NCBI GenBank assembly: GCA_050248955.1
Contig: JBFWRK010000003.1
Coordinates: 310,001-374,000 of the forward strand
From: JBFWRK01 sp050248955
GTDB taxonomy: Bacteria > Actinomycetota > Acidimicrobiia > Acidimicrobiales > Ilumatobacteraceae
Length of the DNA stretch: 64,000 nt
Reading direction: 5' to 3'
The notes below the pieces were generated by a model. It did no database searches, was not told the DNA's origin, and saw nothing but the letters and a program-made list of their open reading frames with translations. Below are positions 1 to 7,693 of the stretch, one piece after another. Position 1 is the first letter of the stretch. Each line of letters starts with the position of its first letter. The translations under genes were made by a program, and so were the position numbers.

Positions 1-649
1 CGGGCCGCGTCGACGTGATGACGTTGACGACGCCAGGCGGGAAGCCGACCTCGTGCATGATCTCGGCGAGCTCGATGACCGCGAGTGGATCCTGCGGCGC
101 CGGCCTCATCACCACGGTGCAGCCGACCGCGAGCGCTGGGGCGACCTTGCCCGCCTGGTTCACGAGCGGGAAGTTGTACGGCGAGATGCAGGCCACGGCA
201 CCGACGGGCGGCCGGTTGACGACGGCCCCGATCAGCCCGCCGGCTGCGAGTGGGGTGCCCGGCATCGGCGACGGCGGCAACGGGATCCGCAGGTCCTTCG
301 ACGCGTCGCGGGCGTAGCGCTGGAAGCGGTCGATCGCGACCGGCACCTGCATCCGCGAACCCACCATCGCCGTCGCACCGGTCTCGGCGATGATCAACGG
401 CACGAGATCGGGCTGTCGCTCACGCAGGCGATCGGCGACGGCGAGCAGCAGCCGCGCCCGTTCCTCCTTCGGGGTCCGGCTCCACGCAGGGAACGCCCGT
501 TGTGCGGCGCGTGCGGCGGCGAGCGCCTGCTCCACCGACGCCTCGGGTGCCTGGCCGACGACCTCCTCCGTGGCCGGGTTCGTCACATCGCTCGTGCCCC
601 CGTCGCCGTCGACCCACTCTCCGCCGATCAGCAGGCGGTAGCGCTTCAT
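1..649 (-). CDS. Aldehyde dehydrogenase, N-terminal part (runs off window)
   Basis: NAD(P)-dependent aldehyde dehydrogenase family, oxidising an aldehyde to its acid. The 216 visible residues begin MKRYRLLIGGEWVDG and continue with NPATEEVVGQAPEAS, the GAVACISPYNFPL segment of the Rossmann cofactor site and PAPQDPLAVIELAEIMHEVG, all in the family's usual order. The catalytic Cys and Glu lie beyond the window edge. ATG at 649-647 is preceded by a GGAGGGG ribosome site. It is divergent from the amidohydrolase gene at 759 and shares a regulatory palindrome with it, so the two probably act in one catabolic route. The substrate is unknown. Confidence 0.88.
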   Translation of the reverse strand, partial: MKRYRLLIGGEWVDGDGGTSDVTNPATEEVVGQAPEASVEQALAAARAAQRAFPAWSRTPKEERARLLLAVADRLRERQPDLVPLIIAETGATAMVGSRMQVPVAIDRFQRYARDASKDLRIPLPPSPMPGTPLAAGGLIGAVVNRPPVGAVACISPYNFPLVNQAGKVAPALAVGCTVVMRPAPQDPLAVIELAEIMHEVGFPPGVVNVITSTRP

Positions 650-705
650 CTTCGTCCCCTCCGCCGGCGCGCGCCCCCGGCGAGCTCGACCGAGGCCCAG
701 GCTAC

Positions 706-726
706 AATCTGACGTCACGTCAGATT
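706..726. promoter_or_regulatory. Perfect 21-bp palindromic operator between divergent genes
   Basis: Arms AATCTGACGT and ACGTCAGATT flank one central base. For the plus gene, TACAAT at 703-708 looks like a -10 box and overlaps the left arm. For the minus gene, TTGAAA (complement of 725-730) lies 17 bp from TTGTAG, so the palindrome fills its spacer. A protein bound here would block both promoters. Size and symmetry suit a TetR-type regulator, but none is encoded next to it. The regulator is inferred. Confidence 0.7.
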
Positions 727-758
727 TCAATCGCCGTGCAGGCTCCGGGGAGGTCGCG

Positions 759-2480
759 ATGCTCGATGAGCTCATCAGGGGTGGGACCGTCGTCGACGGA
801 ACCGGGGCGCCCGGGCGGGTCGCCGACGTCGCCGTGCGTGATGGCCGGATCGTCGCGATCGGCACCGTGGACGAAGAAGCGGCACGCGTCGTCGATGCCG
901 CCGGGATGCTCGTCACCCCCGGCATCATCGATCCGCACACGCACTACGACGCGCAGCTGATGTGGGATCCGACGGCGAGCCCGTCGAGCCTGCACGGCGT
1001 GACGACGGTCGTCGGCGGCAACTGCGGCTTCACGCTCGCACCGCTCCGACCAGGTGACGGCGACTACCTGCGGCGGATGATGGCCCGCGTCGAGGGCATG
1101 CCACTGCCCGCGCTCGAGCACGGCGTCGAGTGGTCGTGGGAGACGTTCGGTGAGTACCTCGACCGGCTCGAGGGCCGGATCGCCGTGAACGCCGGCTTCC
1201 TCGCCGGTCATTGCGCGCTCCGCCGGTACGTGATGGGCGCTGACGCCGTCGGCAAGGAGGCGACGCCGGCGCAGCTCGCCGCGATGCGGGCCGAGTTGCG
1301 AGTCGCGATCGAGGCCGGCGCGCTCGGCTTCTCGTTCACGAAGTCCGGGTCGCACAGTGACGGCGACGGACAGCCGGTCGCGAGCCGTTGGGCGAGCGAC
1401 GACGAGCTGCTCGCGCTCTGCGAGGAGACCGGCGCGCACGTCGGAACGACGCTCGAAGGCATCGTCGCGGGGTGCCTCGACCAGTTCGCCGACGAGGAGA
1501 TCGAGCTGCTCGCACGGTTGAGCGCGATCGCGAACCGACCCGTGAACTGGAACGTGCTCACGGTCGACTCGCGGGTGCCCGAGCGCGTGCCGCGCCAGCT
1601 GGTGGCAGCCGACAGAGCAGCCGAGCTCGGTGGTCGGGTGGTCGCGCTGACGATGCCCGTCCAGGTACCGATGAACATGAGCTTCCTCAACTTCTGCGGG
1701 CTGTGGCTGATCCCCGGTTGGCAGGACATTCTCGGCGTCCCGGTGGCCGAGCGCATCGAGCGGCTGCGCGACGCCGACACCCGCGTGCGGCTGCTCGAGC
1801 TCTCGCAAGCACCCGAGGCGGGCGTGTTCCGCAGGTTGGCGGACTGGGCGCAGTACGTCATCGGCGACACGTACGCACCCGAGAACGACGGGCTCACGGG
1901 TCGGTCCGTGGCTGACATCGCTGCCGAACGCGGACGGTCGTGGTTCGGCACGCTCCTCGACATCGTGATCGCCGACGAGCTGCGCACGATCGTGTGGCCG
2001 ACGCCGCAGGACGACGACGAGCAGTCGTGGGCGATGCGCCGTGAGCTGTGGGCCGACGACCGGGCGATGATCGGTGGCTCCGACGCGGGGGCCCATCTCG
2101 ACCGGATGTGTGGCGCGCCGTATCCGACACGGTTCCTCGCCGACTGCCTGCACGGCCGCCGGCTCGTGTCGGTCGAGCGGGCGGTCGAGCTGATGACGCG
2201 GGCACCGGCGGCGCTTTTCGGCCTGCGCGATCGGGGCGTGCTCAGCGTCGGTGCGATCGCCGACATCGCCGTGTTCGACCCCGCCGGGGTCGGCTCGGGT
2301 GGCGCCACCCTCGTCACCGATCTGCCGGGCGGCGCGGCCCGGTTGACCGCGGCGTCGACCGGCGTCGTACGCGTGCTCGTGGGCGGTGTGCCGATCGTGG
2401 TCGACGGCCGACCGACGGGCGAAACCCCGGGCGTGGTGCTCCGCTCCGGGCGTGACACGGAGACCGTCACGGCCCGTTGA
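759..2480 (+). CDS. N-acyl-D-amino-acid deacylase (D-aminoacylase) family amidohydrolase
   Basis: 573 residues. It opens with the small beta-domain typical of the family (LDELIRGGTVVDGTG), then the metal site DPHTHYDA with the HxH pair. GGNCGF supplies the Cys that bridges metal in D-aminoacylases, and SDAGAHLDRM carries the late catalytic Asp. The C-terminus (GVLSVGAIADIAVFDP) returns to the beta-domain. The reaction is hydrolysis of an N-acyl amide; paralogues also act on other amides, so the substrate is open. GGGAGG lies just upstream of ATG 759. It is divergent from the aldehyde dehydrogenase across the 706-726 palindrome. Confidence 0.85.
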   Translation: MLDELIRGGTVVDGTGAPGRVADVAVRDGRIVAIGTVDEEAARVVDAAGMLVTPGIIDPHTHYDAQLMWDPTASPSSLHGVTTVVGGNCGFTLAPLRPGDGDYLRRMMARVEGMPLPALEHGVEWSWETFGEYLDRLEGRIAVNAGFLAGHCALRRYVMGADAVGKEATPAQLAAMRAELRVAIEAGALGFSFTKSGSHSDGDGQPVASRWASDDELLALCEETGAHVGTTLEGIVAGCLDQFADEEIELLARLSAIANRPVNWNVLTVDSRVPERVPRQLVAADRAAELGGRVVALTMPVQVPMNMSFLNFCGLWLIPGWQDILGVPVAERIERLRDADTRVRLLELSQAPEAGVFRRLADWAQYVIGDTYAPENDGLTGRSVADIAAERGRSWFGTLLDIVIADELRTIVWPTPQDDDEQSWAMRRELWADDRAMIGGSDAGAHLDRMCGAPYPTRFLADCLHGRRLVSVERAVELMTRAPAALFGLRDRGVLSVGAIADIAVFDPAGVGSGGATLVTDLPGGAARLTAASTGVVRVLVGGVPIVVDGRPTGETPGVVLRSGRDTETVTAR

Positions 2481-2545
2481 GCGACGGGGTCGTGGCGCCA
2501 CCCGGGTCGAGTGGCCCGTCAGGTTACCGGTGAGTAGCCAGTGGG

Positions 2546-2561
2546 GTTACCCAGTGGTAAC
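2546..2561. promoter_or_regulatory. Inverted repeat in front of the acyl-CoA dehydrogenase
   Basis: GTTACC, a 4-base spacer, then GGTAAC, ending 9 bp before the ATG at 2570. A related GGTTACC half-site lies about 25 bp upstream. It could be an operator overlapping the transcription start. No regulator is encoded nearby. Confidence 0.4.
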
Positions 2562-2569
2562 TTGAGGGC

Positions 2570-3784
2570 ATGTCAGAGTTCTCTTTGCGCCTCAACGAGG
2601 ATCAGTTGCAGATCCAGAAGTGGGTTCACGACTTCGCCGACAACGTCATCCGACCTGCTGCTCACGAGTGGGACGAGGCCGAGGAGTTCCCCTGGCCGAT
2701 CGTCCAGGAAGCTGCGCAGGTCGGTCTCTACGGTGTCGACTTCCTGATGAACGCATTCGGTGACCCGACCGGCCTCACGCTGCCGGTCGCGATCGAAGAG
2801 CTGTTCTGGGGCGATGCCGGCATCGGCATGGCGATCATGGGCTCCGCGCTCGCCGCCGCCGGGATCTCCGGCAACGGCACGCCCGAGCAGGTCATGGAGT
2901 GGGTGCCGCAGTGCTACGGCACGCCCGACAAGGTGCAGCTCGGCGCGTTCTGCGTCTCGGAGCCGGATGCGGGGTCCGACGTTTCGTCGCTGCGCACCCG
3001 TGCGATCTACGACGAGGCGACCGACGAGTGGGTGCTGAACGGTACGAAGGCGTGGATCACGAACGGTGGCATCGCCGACGTCCACGTCGTCGTCGCCGCC
3101 GTCGATCCCGATTTGAAGGGCCGCGGCCAGGCGTCGTTCATCGTGCCGCCGGGCACGAAGGGTCTGTCGCAAGGCCAGAAGTACAAGAAGCACGGCATCC
3201 GCGCCTCGCACACGGCCGAGGTCGTGCTCGCCGACGTTCGCGTCCCGGGCAGCTGCCTGCTCGGCGGCAAGGAGAAGCTCGACGCCAAGCTCGCCCGTGC
3301 CCGTGAGATGGGCCGCACGGGTGAGAAGCAGCCGGCGATGTCGACGTTCGAGGCGACCCGCCCGGCGGTCGGCGCGCAGGCGCTCGGCATCGCTCGCGCC
3401 GCCTACGAGTACGCGCTCGACTACGCCAAGCAGCGCCACGCCTTCGGCAAGCCGATCATCATGAACCAGGCGATCGCCTTCAAGCTGGCCAACATGATCA
3501 CCGAGATCGACGCCTCCCGGTTGCTGATCTGGCGTGCGGCGTGGCTGGCCCGCAACGGCGGCTTCACGAACGCTGAGGGATCGATGTCGAAGTACAAGGC
3601 GTCGGAGACCGCGGTCTGGGTGACCGAGGAAGCGATCCAGATCCTCGGTGGCTACGGCTACACCCGGGAGTACCCCGTCGAGCGCTGGCACCGCGATGCG
3701 AAGATCCACACGATCTTCGAAGGCACGAGCGAGATCCAGCAGCTCGTCATCAGCCGAGCCATCTCCGGCCTGCGTATCGAGTGA
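2570..3784 (+). CDS. Acyl-CoA dehydrogenase; 3' end rebuilt by the integrated element
   Basis: 404 residues, the normal length for an FAD acyl-CoA dehydrogenase, which makes the alpha,beta-double bond in acyl-CoA. FCVSEPDAGSDVSS and NGTKAWITNGG form the FAD/substrate region; KQRHAFGKPI and QILGGYGYTREYPVERWHRDAKI are typical of the C-terminal helical domain; the catalytic Glu is in IFEGTSEIQQ. A GAGGG sits just ahead of the ATG. The last 79 bp recur as a diverged copy at 10251-10329, so the present 3' end was probably supplied by the integrated element, keeping the gene intact. Confidence 0.92.
   Translation: MSEFSLRLNEDQLQIQKWVHDFADNVIRPAAHEWDEAEEFPWPIVQEAAQVGLYGVDFLMNAFGDPTGLTLPVAIEELFWGDAGIGMAIMGSALAAAGISGNGTPEQVMEWVPQCYGTPDKVQLGAFCVSEPDAGSDVSSLRTRAIYDEATDEWVLNGTKAWITNGGIADVHVVVAAVDPDLKGRGQASFIVPPGTKGLSQGQKYKKHGIRASHTAEVVLADVRVPGSCLLGGKEKLDAKLARAREMGRTGEKQPAMSTFEATRPAVGAQALGIARAAYEYALDYAKQRHAFGKPIIMNQAIAFKLANMITEIDASRLLIWRAAWLARNGGFTNAEGSMSKYKASETAVWVTEEAIQILGGYGYTREYPVERWHRDAKIHTIFEGTSEIQQLVISRAISGLRIE
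3706..3784 (+). repeat. attL-type repeat: element-supplied end of the acyl-CoA dehydrogenase gene
   Basis: The first 24 bp (3706-3729) are identical to 10251-10274, and 38 of 39 bp match through 3744/10289. After that, differences are mostly synonymous and 67 of 79 bp match overall. Strand exchange most likely fell inside the identical 24 bp. The integrase gene begins 98 bp further on, the usual arrangement for site-specific elements. Confidence 0.8.
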
Positions 3785-3882
3785 ATTTGACCTGGTGGTG
3801 CTTCGCTGCTGGTCGGCGCTCGCCGCTTATCCCTAGGCATCAGACCTAGACCCTGTCACATCCCCGGCGTATCGTCGCGGGC

Positions 3883-4974
3883 GTGGCGACGATCCGCGAG
3901 AAGCGCCCAGGCGTGTGGGAGGTCCGTGTGTTCACGGGCTCCGACGCGCGTGGTCGGCCGACGCAGATGTCGCGAACGGTGCACGGCGGCAAGCGTGACG
4001 CGCAGCGCCTGGCGGCGCAGCTCGAGGCGTCGGGTGGCAAGGCCAAGCCGGCTGGCCGCTCGGTCGGCGATGTGCTCGACGAGTGGGTGAAGCAGAACCT
4101 CGACACGTGGGCGCCGTCGTCGGCACGTGACCAGCAGAGCCGGGTGCGGTCGATCAAGAAGGACCCGATCGCCCGGCTGCCGCTAGCCCGGCTGACCGTG
4201 GCGGATGTCGAGCGGTGGCACACGCGCCTGCGGGCGGGCGGCATGGCCGACCCGGGGATCAAGAACCAGCACGGCGTGCTGCGCGCCGCGCTGTCGCAGC
4301 CGGTGCGGTGGGGCTGGGTGTCGTCGAACGTCGCGTCGCTGGCGCGCCTGCGCTCGACGAAGGTGCAGCAGCGCAGCGTGATGTCCGTCGACGAGGTGCG
4401 CGCCGTGATGACCGCGGCAGCGTCAATCGACGCCGCTGCCGAGTTGGCGTTCCGCATCGCCGCCGTCGCCGGAGCGCGCCGTGCCGAAATTGCGTCGCTG
4501 CGGTGGACCGACGAGCACGACGGCCAGTTGCTGATCGACTCGGCGATCGAGATCACCAAACGCGGCGACGGCGCGCCCGAGCTGCGCGAGGCAGCGACGA
4601 AGACCGCCAACGTGCGCACCGTCACGCTCGACGCCGACACGGTCGAGATGATCGACAAGCTCCGCCGAACACGTGAGCCGTACGGCCCGTGGATGTGTGG
4701 CCTCGGCCCCGAGCTGGTGAGCCCCGACCGCATCAGCTGGTGGTGGAAGCGGGCGCGCCAGATGTCGGGCATCGACCCGAAGTGGCGATTGCACGACATG
4801 CGCCAATGGTCTGCGACCGTCGCTATCGGCCAAGGCCACGACGTGCGAACCGTCGCCGGCCGCCTCGGCCACTCCAACCCAGCGATGACGCTCCGCGTCT
4901 ACGCCCACGCCTTCGCCGCCGCCGACGAAGCAGTCGCCGCTGGCCTCGGTGAGATCCTGAAGGGCAAGCAGTGA
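3883..4974 (+). CDS. Tyrosine recombinase / integrase
   Basis: 363 residues. The N-terminal region (RPGVWEVRVFTGSDARGRP) looks like an AP2-type arm-binding domain and is followed by a SAM-like core-binding domain (residues about 60-150). The catalytic domain shows AGARRAEIASLRW (first Arg), LHDMRQW (HxxR), LGHSNP (second His) and the nucleophile Tyr in TLRVYAHAF. All active-site residues I look for are present, so it may still work. GTG start at 3883. It lies just inside the left boundary and would catalyse integration and excision at the gene-end repeat. Confidence 0.9.
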   Translation: MATIREKRPGVWEVRVFTGSDARGRPTQMSRTVHGGKRDAQRLAAQLEASGGKAKPAGRSVGDVLDEWVKQNLDTWAPSSARDQQSRVRSIKKDPIARLPLARLTVADVERWHTRLRAGGMADPGIKNQHGVLRAALSQPVRWGWVSSNVASLARLRSTKVQQRSVMSVDEVRAVMTAAASIDAAAELAFRIAAVAGARRAEIASLRWTDEHDGQLLIDSAIEITKRGDGAPELREAATKTANVRTVTLDADTVEMIDKLRRTREPYGPWMCGLGPELVSPDRISWWWKRARQMSGIDPKWRLHDMRQWSATVAIGQGHDVRTVAGRLGHSNPAMTLRVYAHAFAAADEAVAAGLGEILKGKQ

Positions 4975-5507
4975 AGCGCCTGCCCTTCACCGACGCGTTC
5001 GTGGACGAGTCCGTCCGCGGGCGCCGGTACCTACTGGCGTGCGTGATGGCCGAGGCGCGTCACCTGCCCGAGCTGCGACTTGCGATGCGGGCACTGGCGG
5101 TTCACGAACGGGTCCACTTCAACAACGAGTCCGCGCGCCGGAAGCGCCTCGTGCTGTCGACGATCGCCGAGATGCCGATCGGTGTGTTCATCGCCGTCGC
5201 GCAGCGAGGGCACGGCGCCACCGAGTTCGCGGCACGGAACGCGTGTCTCACCGCCGTCGTCGAGCGTGTTCAGCGGAGCGACGTACCGCGGCTGGTGATT
5301 GAAAGTCGCGACGACGATCGGGAGGACGAGCGGCACTTGGTCCGTGTCCGACAGCCGGAGCCGTGGCTGGTGTTCGAGCATCGACGGGCGAGCGCCGAGC
5401 CGATGCTCTGGGTAGCCGACGCGATTGCATGGGCGCACGGTGCCGGCGGGAACTGGCGCCTGCTCGTGGAGCCCGTGGTGGAGGACGTCACCGAACTTCG
5501 CCCTTAA
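4971..5507 (+). CDS. DUF3800-like protein (possible RNase H-fold)
   Basis: 178 residues. The N-terminal FVDESVRGRRYLLACVM resembles the D-E-S start of DUF3800 proteins, and WVADAIAWAHGAGGNWR resembles their C-terminal AD-x-x-AWA stretch; the family has an RNase H-like fold and is common on mobile elements. The match was made by eye and the function is unknown. The GTG start overlaps the integrase stop (GTGA), so the two are translationally coupled. A strong hairpin follows the stop codon. It could be a defence or element-maintenance factor. Confidence 0.5.
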   Translation: MKRLPFTDAFVDESVRGRRYLLACVMAEARHLPELRLAMRALAVHERVHFNNESARRKRLVLSTIAEMPIGVFIAVAQRGHGATEFAARNACLTAVVERVQRSDVPRLVIESRDDDREDERHLVRVRQPEPWLVFEHRRASAEPMLWVADAIAWAHGAGGNWRLLVEPVVEDVTELRP

Positions 5508-5515
5508 CGCGCAGA

Positions 5516-5550
5516 ACCCGGTTCCCCTACCATCCGGTAGGCAACCGGGT
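5516..5550 (+). terminator. Two-stem hairpin after the integrase operon
   Basis: Outer stem ACCCGGTT/AACCGGGT (8 bp) and inner stem CCTACC/GGTAGG (6 bp) with loop ATCC, starting 9 nt after the stop at 5507. No U-run follows, which is usual in high-GC actinobacteria. It probably ends the integrase-DUF3800 transcript. Confidence 0.65.
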
Positions 5551-5655
5551 CCACTTCCAAGGGCGCTTGCCCGAGGCACAACCAGTATGCGCCCGGGGTG
5601 TGCGATTCGCAAGCCGGTTTCGACGGTGTGTGCGACTGACGACCCAATCGCTGAT

Positions 5656-5680
5656 CCCGAGTCATGAGTAATGAGTCGGG
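5656..5680 (-). terminator. Hairpin directly 3' of the tRNA-like gene
   Basis: Arms of 10 bases (CCCGAGTCAT / ATGAGTCGGG) pair with one mismatch around a GAGTA loop. It abuts the tRNA 3' end, so it may terminate or help process the tRNA transcript. The CCC of its minus-strand start could also pair with the tRNA 5' end (see tRNA entry). Confidence 0.45.
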
Positions 5681-5752
5681 ACAGCTAGGGGTAGTCGAAA
5701 CCCCATCTTCCGAGTTATCAGCCCGGTGCTCTGCCACTTGAGCTATAGCCCC
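5681..5752 (-). tRNA. tRNA-Ile(GAT)-like gene on the element, acceptor stem altered
   Basis: The minus strand folds as a cloverleaf: acceptor 5' GGGGCTA, D-stem GCTC/GAGC with GG in the loop, anticodon stem CCGGG/CTCGG with loop CTGATAA (anticodon GAT), a 5-nt variable loop, and T-stem GGGGT/ACCCC with loop TTCGACT. The 3' acceptor strand reads TAGCTGT, giving two G-U pairs and one mismatch. If the TGT is skipped, TAGC plus the following CCC pairs perfectly with GGGGCTA, so a 3-nt insertion is likely. No CCA is encoded. It may be a functional accessory tRNA or a recently broken one. Confidence 0.6.
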
Positions 5753-5862
5753 ACGAGGGCCACCGGCGAGCTCGCCGCGCTTCCAACGTTCGGTCTGGAT
5801 GCGATCGTTGATCAGGTCGACGTGCTCGTTGCGGGTGGTCGTGATCGCCAGCGGACCGCATC

Positions 5863-6508
5863 GTGGCTGGCAGCATCGACCAGCACCTCGAGACGATCGC
5901 CACCTACTGGACCGAGTGCCGCGACCACGGCCAGTCGATCCCGCCGCGCCGACACCGCCGACGACATCGGCGCCTGGGTCGGCGACCTCATCGCCACCCG
6001 GCGCAACGACCGCACGCTCATCACGTCATCCGGCCAGTTCGTCCGCAACCGCGACCAGTGGACCGTGACCGCCATCGACGGACACGGCGACATCACCGCC
6101 GCCCGCATCGACGGCGGAGGCGTGGTCGTGTTCCCCGCCGAGTACGCCCGCGACCACGTCCGCCTCGGCTACGCCGCCACCGAACCCGGCAACCAGTCCG
6201 ACACCCAAGACCGCAGCCTCACGTTGGCGACCGCCTCGACGACCGGCCGCGTGTACGTCGGCATGACCAGAGGCCGGCAGGCGAACCACGCCCTTGTCGT
6301 CACCGACACCAACGACCTCGCAGCGGCACATGACATTCTCGAACGAGTCATCACCTGCGACCGAGCCGACGTCCCTGCCGTGACCCGTCGCGAGCAGCTC
6401 GTAGGACATGTAAGTAGCGACCGGTCGACCGAGGTCCTCCGGCAGTGGCTCGAGGCAGCCGACACGCGCCCACCGCGGCCGTGGACAGGCGGAATCGAGA
6501 TGGATTGA
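5863..6508 (+). pseudogene. MobF (TraA/TrwC) relaxase-helicase remnant
   Basis: Two frames carry pieces of one protein. Frame one, from 5863, has IDQHLETIATYWTECRDHG. Frame two has IATRRNDRTLITSSGQFVRN, GYAATEPGNQSDTQDRS, RVYVGMTRGRQANHALVVT and RVITCDRADVPAVTRREQL, matching the C-terminal helicase part of actinobacterial MobF relaxases. A deletion with frameshift near 5940 joins them. The N-terminal relaxase domain with its catalytic Tyr is absent. This shows that the element descends from a conjugative plasmid or ICE. Confidence 0.75.
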
Positions 6509-6577
6509 CCACCCTGCCGAGCCGCTCCAGTCAGCATGCTTGCCGTGCGGGTCGGACTCGAACGCAAGGTGGTCCGG

Positions 6578-7354
6578 TTATCGAAGTGCGACGGCATCAA
6601 TGTCTGGGCGTGAGAAGCCTTTCGGTAGATGGCCGTACGTAGTGTTCTTGGTGAGCCATGCCACTTGTCGGGGCCACTCAGTCTTCAGTTGTGCTCCGAA
6701 ACGCGCGACCACCCAAAACTGAACTCGAACACGCGGGAGCGCGAGCACGAGTCCGGCAGAGAAGCGATTGATGCCTGCCGACTTGGGCTGGCCGTGGAGG
6801 GTCGGTGTGAACACCGCCGTCGTGAAGATCGTGGACGACTCGACCGCGGCCGCGCCGAGGGACACGGACTTAGCCATCTCATCGAGATCGTTGTTCATGA
6901 TCCGGGTCCCGTCCTTCGGGTTCAGGATGACCGCAGAGCGGATCTCTCCGTCGCTCACGAGCTCAGGTGACCCCCAGATCTCGCCAAGGGCTTTCACCCA
7001 CAGAACCTTGAGCATGTATCGCCGGACCACGGCCACCCCGACGTTCCCGAGCCTGTCGGACGGCCTCGTAACCCATCGTTGAACGGTTCCCGCGAACGAA
7101 TGGTCCAGCTGCTGCATCCACCCGTTGTTGCAGTTCGCGCACACGCATGTGACGAACTCATCAGCGATGGAGTGAGACCGCTCCGCCACGTACTCGGGCG
7201 TGAGCTGGTCCAGAGGAACGTCGACCTCGATGTGGATGTCATCCAGCGTGAAGCCCGCCAGATCGAGCACGCGCTTGGACATCGGATGCTCGCGGGTCAT
7301 CTCGCCGTGCGACCAGCAGAAGATGCACCGCGGCTGGCTGTGCTCCGTGCTCAC
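6578..7354 (-). CDS. HNH-like zinc-finger protein of unknown function
   Basis: 258 residues. The N-terminal half has CIFCWSHGEMTREHPMSKRV and then VTCVCANCNNGWM. The CxxC, EH, CxxCN pattern is that of HNH-type nuclease folds common on mobile elements. The rest is a mixed alpha/beta region with no motif I know. GTG start at 7354 with TGGAG a few bases ahead. It runs against the other element genes and has no operon partner. A nuclease role, for example in defence, is inferred from the fold only. Confidence 0.5.
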   Translation of the reverse strand: MSTEHSQPRCIFCWSHGEMTREHPMSKRVLDLAGFTLDDIHIEVDVPLDQLTPEYVAERSHSIADEFVTCVCANCNNGWMQQLDHSFAGTVQRWVTRPSDRLGNVGVAVVRRYMLKVLWVKALGEIWGSPELVSDGEIRSAVILNPKDGTRIMNNDLDEMAKSVSLGAAAVESSTIFTTAVFTPTLHGQPKSAGINRFSAGLVLALPRVRVQFWVVARFGAQLKTEWPRQVAWLTKNTTYGHLPKGFSRPDIDAVALR

Positions 7355-7693
7355 TGCGCTCCACTTCTAGGGCCTACCGTGCCAACGCGATTGTCGCACG
7401 TAAGCCTCGTCAGTCTTCGCGAATAGCTGAGTCTGCTGATGACGCCTGCGCCTCACCGGCGGCGGGAGACGCCTCAGCGCGGCTGACCAGCCGAGCGGTG
7501 GGTGACGGCTCGCTGGGTGTCGCGTTCGTCCGCTCGCGGCGCGGTCGGGATAGCGGGTGCCGCCGGCTCGAAGCAGAGGCGGAAGGGGTAGCCGGCTCGG
7601 GCAAGCCCGATCAGGTCTCACCAAAACCTTGCAGCAGTCCCATCGACTCGCTGGTCGCAAAGGGTTCGTGGGACGCAGCAGGAGGTTGGGCTC
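7355..7693. other. No gene recognised
   Basis: A short Ala/Ser/Pro-rich frame runs on the minus strand (7410-7604) but has no homology I recognise and no clear ribosome site. The right end holds the GGAGG site of the broken gene at 7694. Confidence 0.5.

Noticed and set aside
720..2501. 593-codon open frame on the minus strand
   Set aside because: It lies antisense to the amidohydrolase, is rich in Arg, His and Asp as expected of high-GC shadow frames, and shows no domain.
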